Source: Blastococcus sp. TF02-09
GTDB taxonomy: Bacteria; Actinomycetota; Actinomycetes; Mycobacteriales; Geodermatophilaceae
Reading direction: 5' to 3'
DNA length: 64,000 nucleotides
NCBI RefSeq assembly: GCF_003319105.1
Contig: NZ_QOHH01000008.1
Span: forward strand, 1-64,000
Below the pieces are notes generated by a model, which was not told where the DNA came from, made no database searches, and saw only the letters and a list, made by a program, of their open reading frames with translations. Positions 60,916 to 64,000 of this stretch are shown here, piece after piece; position 1 is the stretch's first letter; each line of letters begins with the position of its first letter. A program made the position numbers and the translations under genes.

Positions 60916-61299
60916 TCACGTCGCGGCGATCTGGAGCAGGTTGCCGCAGGTGTCGTCGAGCACGGCGGTGGTGACCGGCCCCATCTGCGTGGGCGGCTGG
61001 GTGAACCGGACCCCCAGGGCGGTCAGCCGGTCGTACTCCGCCTGGACGTCGGTCACGCTGAAGGAGTTGTAGGGGATGCCGTCGGCCACCAGGCCCTGCT
61101 TGTACGCGCGGGCCGCCGGGTGCTCGTCGGGCTCGAGCACCAGCTCGACGCCGTCGGGCTGGTCGGGCGAGACGACGGTGAGCCAGCGGTGCTCCCCCAT
61201 CGGGACGTCGTTCTTCACCACGAAGCCCAGCACGTCGGTGTAGAACCGCAGCGCCTTCTCCTGGTCGTCGACGAAGACGCTGGTCAGGGTGATGTTCAC
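60916..61299 (-). CDS. VOC-family (glyoxalase-like) protein
   Basis: The 127-residue VOC-fold protein has TSVFVDDQEKALRFYTDVLG near the start and a C-terminal CGNLLQIA metal-type motif. It resembles the small VOC proteins often coupled with ArsR regulators. The GTG start overlaps the stop of the ArsR gene (61296-61299), so the pair is translated together. The substrate is unknown; detoxification of an aldehyde, antibiotic or similar compound is likely for the family. Confidence 0.88.
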   Translation of the reverse strand: MNITLTSVFVDDQEKALRFYTDVLGFVVKNDVPMGEHRWLTVVSPDQPDGVELVLEPDEHPAARAYKQGLVADGIPYNSFSVTDVQAEYDRLTALGVRFTQPPTQMGPVTTAVLDDTCGNLLQIAAT

Positions 61300-61592
61300 G
61301 GGTTCTCCCGGGGGTCGGTGCGCCACCGGTCGGTGATCGCACGGAGCGGTGCGGTGTCCAGGTCGTGGAACTTGTAGCGGCCCTCGCGCCGGGTCCGGAC
61401 CAGGCCGGCGGCCTCCAGGACGTCGAGGTGCTGGGAGACGGCCTGCCTGCTGGAGGTCAGGCCGTGCCGCATCACGAGCCGGCTGACCAGCTCGAACAGC
61501 GTCTGGCCCGAGCGCTCCTGCAGCTCGTCGAGGATCGCGCGCCGCGTCGGGTCGGCCAGCGCCCGGAACACGTCGCCCACGCCGCGCACCAT
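61296..61592 (-). CDS. ArsR-family transcriptional regulator
   Basis: This 98-residue winged-helix repressor has VFRALADPTRRAILDELQER, the recognition helix region LTSSRQAVSQHLDVLEAAGL and the wing VRTRREGRYKFHDL. It lacks the Cys-Val-Cys metal site of arsenic sensors, so it is one of the non-metal members. A perfect 20-base palindrome abuts its ATG and is probably its operator. The ATG at 61592 leaves no room for a ribosome site, so translation may be leaderless or begin at a GTG just downstream. The VOC gene is coupled downstream. Confidence 0.9.
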   Translation of the reverse strand: MVRGVGDVFRALADPTRRAILDELQERSGQTLFELVSRLVMRHGLTSSRQAVSQHLDVLEAAGLVRTRREGRYKFHDLDTAPLRAITDRWRTDPRENP

Positions 61593-61612
61593 AGGCAAGC
61601 GCGCGCTTGCCT
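61593..61612. promoter_or_regulatory. Perfect operator palindrome before the ArsR gene
   Basis: AGGCAAGCGCGCGCTTGCCT is a 20-base perfect palindrome directly upstream of the ArsR ATG and 39 bases before the divergent GNAT gene. It is a probable autoregulatory site that could also affect the divergent gene. Confidence 0.7.
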
Positions 61613-61650
61613 GACAACCCCTGGTTCCTCGTGCCGCGCGACGGGGGAGG

Positions 61651-62178
61651 ATGGCCGTCGTGCCCGCCGTCGACGTCCGTGCCGTCACCGTCGTCGACGA
61701 CGCGCTGAGGGCCGAGCTGCTCGCCTGCTGGGTGGACGTGAGCAACGCCGGTGGCGCCGTCGGCTTCGTCCCGCCGGTGGGCGTGGAGGACGTCGCACCG
61801 GTGCTCGACCGCCTGCTCGAGGGCGTGACCTGCGGGCGCACCGTGCTGTGCGTGCTCACCGTCGACGGCGAGACGGCCGGCTTCGCGGCGCTGGTCGGGT
61901 CGCCGTCCCCGCTGCGCCGGCACTGGGGCGCCGTGCTGCGGGTGCAGGTGCACCCGTCCCGCCAGGGCGGGGGGCTGGGCCGGGCGCTCATGGAGGGTGT
62001 GCACCGCATCGCCGCGGACCGGGGCTGGGAGTTCGTCTCGCTCACCGCCCGCGGCGGCACGGGCGTCGACGGGTTCTACCGCCGGCTGGGCTACGCCGAG
62101 GTGGGCCGCCTGCCGGGGGCGATCCGCGTCGCCGCCGGGGACGACCGGGACGAGATCCTGCTGTTCCGGAAGCTCTGA
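61651..62178 (+). CDS. GNAT-family N-acetyltransferase
   Basis: The 175-residue acetyltransferase has the acetyl-CoA-binding motif A, VQVHPSRQGGGLGRALME (near residues 104-121), and motif B with FYRRLGYAEVGRLPG. It resembles small aminoglycoside- or amine-acetylating GNAT proteins; the substrate is unknown. ATG 61651 or GTG 61660 can start it. It is divergent from the ArsR-VOC pair, and their shared spacer holds the operator palindrome. Confidence 0.87.
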   Translation: MAVVPAVDVRAVTVVDDALRAELLACWVDVSNAGGAVGFVPPVGVEDVAPVLDRLLEGVTCGRTVLCVLTVDGETAGFAALVGSPSPLRRHWGAVLRVQVHPSRQGGGLGRALMEGVHRIAADRGWEFVSLTARGGTGVDGFYRRLGYAEVGRLPGAIRVAAGDDRDEILLFRKL

Positions 62179-62222
62179 GGCCCCGCCCCTCGGACCGGCC
62201 GCTGCTCTGGTAGACCCGGGGC

Positions 62223-62447
62223 ATGACCTCCGGCACCCCCGACCGCTCCCCCCGGCGCACGCCCGAGCAGGACAGGGCCCGGCTGACCGGCCTGTTCGTG
62301 CTTGGCGTGGCCCTGGTCCTGCTGGTGTCGTCGGTGACCTGGTTCGGCAGCGACCAGGCCGGCGTCGGGATCGCGCAGCTCGTCTGCGGTCTCGTGGTCG
62401 CCGGGGTGGGTGGCTACCTGGTGCGCCGGTCCGGCACCCGCCCCTGA
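62223..62447 (+). CDS. Small two-transmembrane protein, function unknown
   Basis: This 74-residue protein has a basic polar start (to about residue 20), two hydrophobic segments (LFVLGVALVLLVSSVTWF and VGIAQLVCGLVVAGVGGYLV) and a short basic tail RRSGTRP. It matches no family I can name. ATG 62223 follows GTAGACCCGGGGC. The gene is supported by its codon pattern and position between two terminators. Confidence 0.55.
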   Translation: MTSGTPDRSPRRTPEQDRARLTGLFVLGVALVLLVSSVTWFGSDQAGVGIAQLVCGLVVAGVGGYLVRRSGTRP

Positions 62448-62510
62448 CGTGCGAGCGGGCCGGGCCCCGGCGCCCTCGAGGGGACGCCGGGACCCGGCCC
62501 GGGCTCGCGG

Positions 62511-62532
62511 CCCCGTGCCGGGGGGCACGGGG
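62511..62532. terminator. Hairpin terminator after the DUF4383 gene
   Basis: CCCCGTGCC (62511-62519) pairs with GGCACGGGG (62524-62532) around a four-base loop, eight bases beyond the stop of the minus-strand gene. It also lies after the plus-strand gene ending at 62447 and may serve both. Confidence 0.65.
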
Positions 62533-62539
62533 TCCTTGC

Positions 62540-63007
62540 TCAGATGCTGCGACGCGCGTCCACGCGGTCGTTGACCGGGCCGAGCGCGATGGCCAGACCG
62601 ACGAGCGCGGTCAGGATGTGCAGCACGTTGTCAGCGCCGTTGAGGTTGAGGAAGTCCCAGTCCTCGCCGACGGCGATCAGGCCGTAGACGAACGCGGCGC
62701 CGTAGCCGACGGCCAGCAGCCAGCCGTAGGTGCGGGCACCGGCGAGCGTGCGGGACAGCGCCAGACCGACGGCGCCGATCAGGATGTGCACCACGTTGTG
62801 CGCCGGGTTGATCATGAACCCGAGCAGGTTCTCGTCGGCGTGGTGGACGCCCGGGGCGACCTCGTTGCCGAAGAAGTTGTCGAAGCCGGTGATGAAGAAG
62901 CCGACGATGCCGATGAGCAGGTAGACGGCGCCGAAGGCCAGGGCGAGCAGCTCCGGCCAGGTCTTCCCGGCGCGTCCGGTGCCGCTGCGGTCCGCGGATG
63001 CGGCCAT
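62540..63007 (-). CDS. DUF4383-domain membrane protein
   Basis: The 155-residue protein has four hydrophobic segments. Conserved motifs include INPAHNVVHILIGAVGLAL and NLNGADNVLHILTALVGLAI, with the paired His residues typical of DUF4383. The family is common in actinobacteria and its function is unknown; stress-linked membrane roles have been suggested only by context. ATG 63007 has AGGAGG-like AGGACCTC upstream. It is separated from the carbamoyltransferase gene by about 100 bases. Confidence 0.87.
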   Translation of the reverse strand: MAASADRSGTGRAGKTWPELLALAFGAVYLLIGIVGFFITGFDNFFGNEVAPGVHHADENLLGFMINPAHNVVHILIGAVGLALSRTLAGARTYGWLLAVGYGAAFVYGLIAVGEDWDFLNLNGADNVLHILTALVGLAIALGPVNDRVDARRSI

Positions 63008-63110
63008 GAGGTCCTCCTAGGTTGTGGGCCGCCCGATGGGGAACGGCTCGACCTCGGTACCCGCGATCTGCCAGGTCAGACGCGCATCACCCGGTCGTGT
63101 GGCACAAGGC

Positions 63111-64000
63111 TCACTTATCCGTCCGGGACGTCGGCCTGGCCCGCCGGACGACGAACGGGCCGATGGCCAGCAGGTCGACCGGCGCCGAGCCGAAGCACTC
63201 CAGCGCATCCCTCGGGTCGTCCACCATCGGCCGGCCGGCGGTGTTGAGGCTGGTGTTGACCACGACGGGGATCCCGGTGCGCCGCTCGAAGGCGGCGATC
63301 ATCCGGTGCACCAGCGGCTGCTGCTCGGCGTCGATCGTCTGGATGCGCGCGGTCCCGTCGACGTGGGTCACCGTGGGGATGCGGTCGCGCCACTCCTCGG
63401 CGACGTCGTGCACGAAGAGCATGTAGGGCGAGGGGATGGGGCCCCGGCTGAAGATACCCGGCGCCTTCTCCAGCAGCACCATGGGCGCGACGGGACGGAA
63501 CTGCTCGCGGCCCTTCACGTCGTTCATCCGCTCGAGGTTGGCCTCGTACCCCGGGTGCGCGAGCAGCGAGCGGTGGCCGAGCGCGCGCGGGCCGTACTCG
63601 CTGCGGCCCTGGAACCAGGCGACGATGCCGTTGTCGGCGAGCACCTCCGCGACCGCCTCGGCGACGTCGTCGGGCCGCTCGTAGTCGATGGCCGCCGTCT
63701 GCAGGACCCGCTCGATCTCCTCGTCGCTCCAGCCCCGGCCCAGGGCCGCACCGGGCATCGGCCGGGTGTCCTCGCCGAGCTCGCGGGCGACGTGCAGGGC
63801 GGCGCCGAGGGCGGTGCCGGCATCGCCGGCCGCGGGCTGCACCCACACCTGCTCGAACGGGCTCTCGGCGAGGATCCGGGTGTTGGCGACGCAGTTGAGC
63901 GCGGTGCCGCCGGCCAGGGTGAGCGTCTTCTCCCCCGTCTGCGCGTGCACCCAGCGGGCGAGGTCGACGAGCACCTCCTCCAGGCGCGTCTGGACGCTGG
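63111..64000 (-). CDS. Carbamoyltransferase (NodU/CmcH family), 3' part
   Basis: The last 296 residues of a NodU/CmcH-type carbamoyltransferase are present; the 5' part lies beyond the window's right edge. Visible are the TsaD-like region LAGGTALNCVANTRI, WVQPAAGDAGTALGAALHVA and the C-terminal domain with VAWFQGRSEYGPRALGHRS, REQFRPVAPMVL and IPVVVNTSLNTAGRPMV. These enzymes transfer a carbamoyl group from carbamoyl phosphate, via carbamoyl-adenylate, to a sugar or antibiotic hydroxyl. The acceptor cannot be read here. The gene ends at the stop at 63111. Confidence 0.9.
   Translation of the reverse strand, partial: SVQTRLEEVLVDLARWVHAQTGEKTLTLAGGTALNCVANTRILAESPFEQVWVQPAAGDAGTALGAALHVARELGEDTRPMPGAALGRGWSDEEIERVLQTAAIDYERPDDVAEAVAEVLADNGIVAWFQGRSEYGPRALGHRSLLAHPGYEANLERMNDVKGREQFRPVAPMVLLEKAPGIFSRGPIPSPYMLFVHDVAEEWRDRIPTVTHVDGTARIQTIDAEQQPLVHRMIAAFERRTGIPVVVNTSLNTAGRPMVDDPRDALECFGSAPVDLLAIGPFVVRRARPTSRTDK

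Noticed and set aside
1-64000. CRISPR arrays, tRNA or rRNA genes
   Set aside because: No evenly spaced repeats of 24-37 bases and no TTCGAATC-centred cloverleaf were found by reading; a covariance-model search could not be run.

Overview
The window is very GC-rich bacterial DNA with dense, often translationally coupled genes (many GTGA or ATGA stop/start overlaps) and many GTG starts. Gene content points to a motile, stress-tolerant actinobacterium, most likely of the Geodermatophilaceae (Blastococcus/Geodermatophilus/Modestobacter type). The basis is the IdeR-type iron box, DUF4383 protein, CaiB-family racemase, LCP protein, NAD-dependent glutamate dehydrogenase of about 1650 residues, and a large chemoreceptor array. 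The family name is an inference; no 16S gene is present.

Layout. 1-422: an imperfect inverted repeat fused to the 3' end of a broken type I restriction methylase gene. 448-8808: mixed metabolism and defence, with an AraC regulator and coupled VOC protein, a DrrAB-type exporter (minus strand), a PAS-GGDEF cyclase, an HMG-CoA-lyase-like enzyme with a flavin reductase, a Gly/Tyr-repeat protein, two small membrane proteins and an aldo/keto reductase. 8897-12778: an iron-siderophore ABC importer behind an IdeR/DtxR box. 12835-14358: a secreted subtilase. 14464-22227: an osmoprotection block with N-acetylglutaminylglutamine amide synthesis (asnO-ngg) and trehalose synthesis (otsA-otsB), interrupted by a CaiB-family racemase and a crcB/fluC pair; a parS-like palindrome precedes asnO.

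22541-43437: a chemotaxis island. Six chemoreceptor genes lie head to tail. Each has its own leader of roughly 300 bases and its own hairpin terminator, and they share nearly identical signalling domains and a common C-terminal F-T/S-Y end. A SpoIIE/RsbU-type phosphatase gene is inserted in the array on the minus strand. Then come cheA, cheW, an unrecognised 298-residue protein, and a coupled operon cheB-cheR-cheY-cheX-cheY-(cheC-like). A serine-kinase (RsbW-like) gene converges on that operon. No flagellar structural genes are in the window. A GTCGAC-centred element recurs in the receptor and cheB leaders.

44056-53529: a ZIP metal transporter, an AAA-type ATPase, a small holin-like membrane protein, the giant glutamate dehydrogenase and a DEAD-box helicase. 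A GTCTAG-N8-CTAGA(C/G) dyad occurs upstream of both the ATPase and the helicase. 53633-64000: a large GAF/PAS/SpoIIE phosphatase, YaaA, exonuclease III, acyl-ACP desaturase, an LCP protein, a VOC-ArsR pair with a perfect operator palindrome, a GNAT acetyltransferase, two small membrane proteins and the 3' part of a NodU/CmcH carbamoyltransferase that runs off the window.

The most promising material for something new is the chemotaxis island: modular receptors with a shared tail, altered HAMP domains, two CheC/CheX-like proteins without CheD or CheZ, an unknown protein, and nearby partner-switch components. The shared palindromes that may define small regulons come next. No tRNA, rRNA or CRISPR array was recognised.
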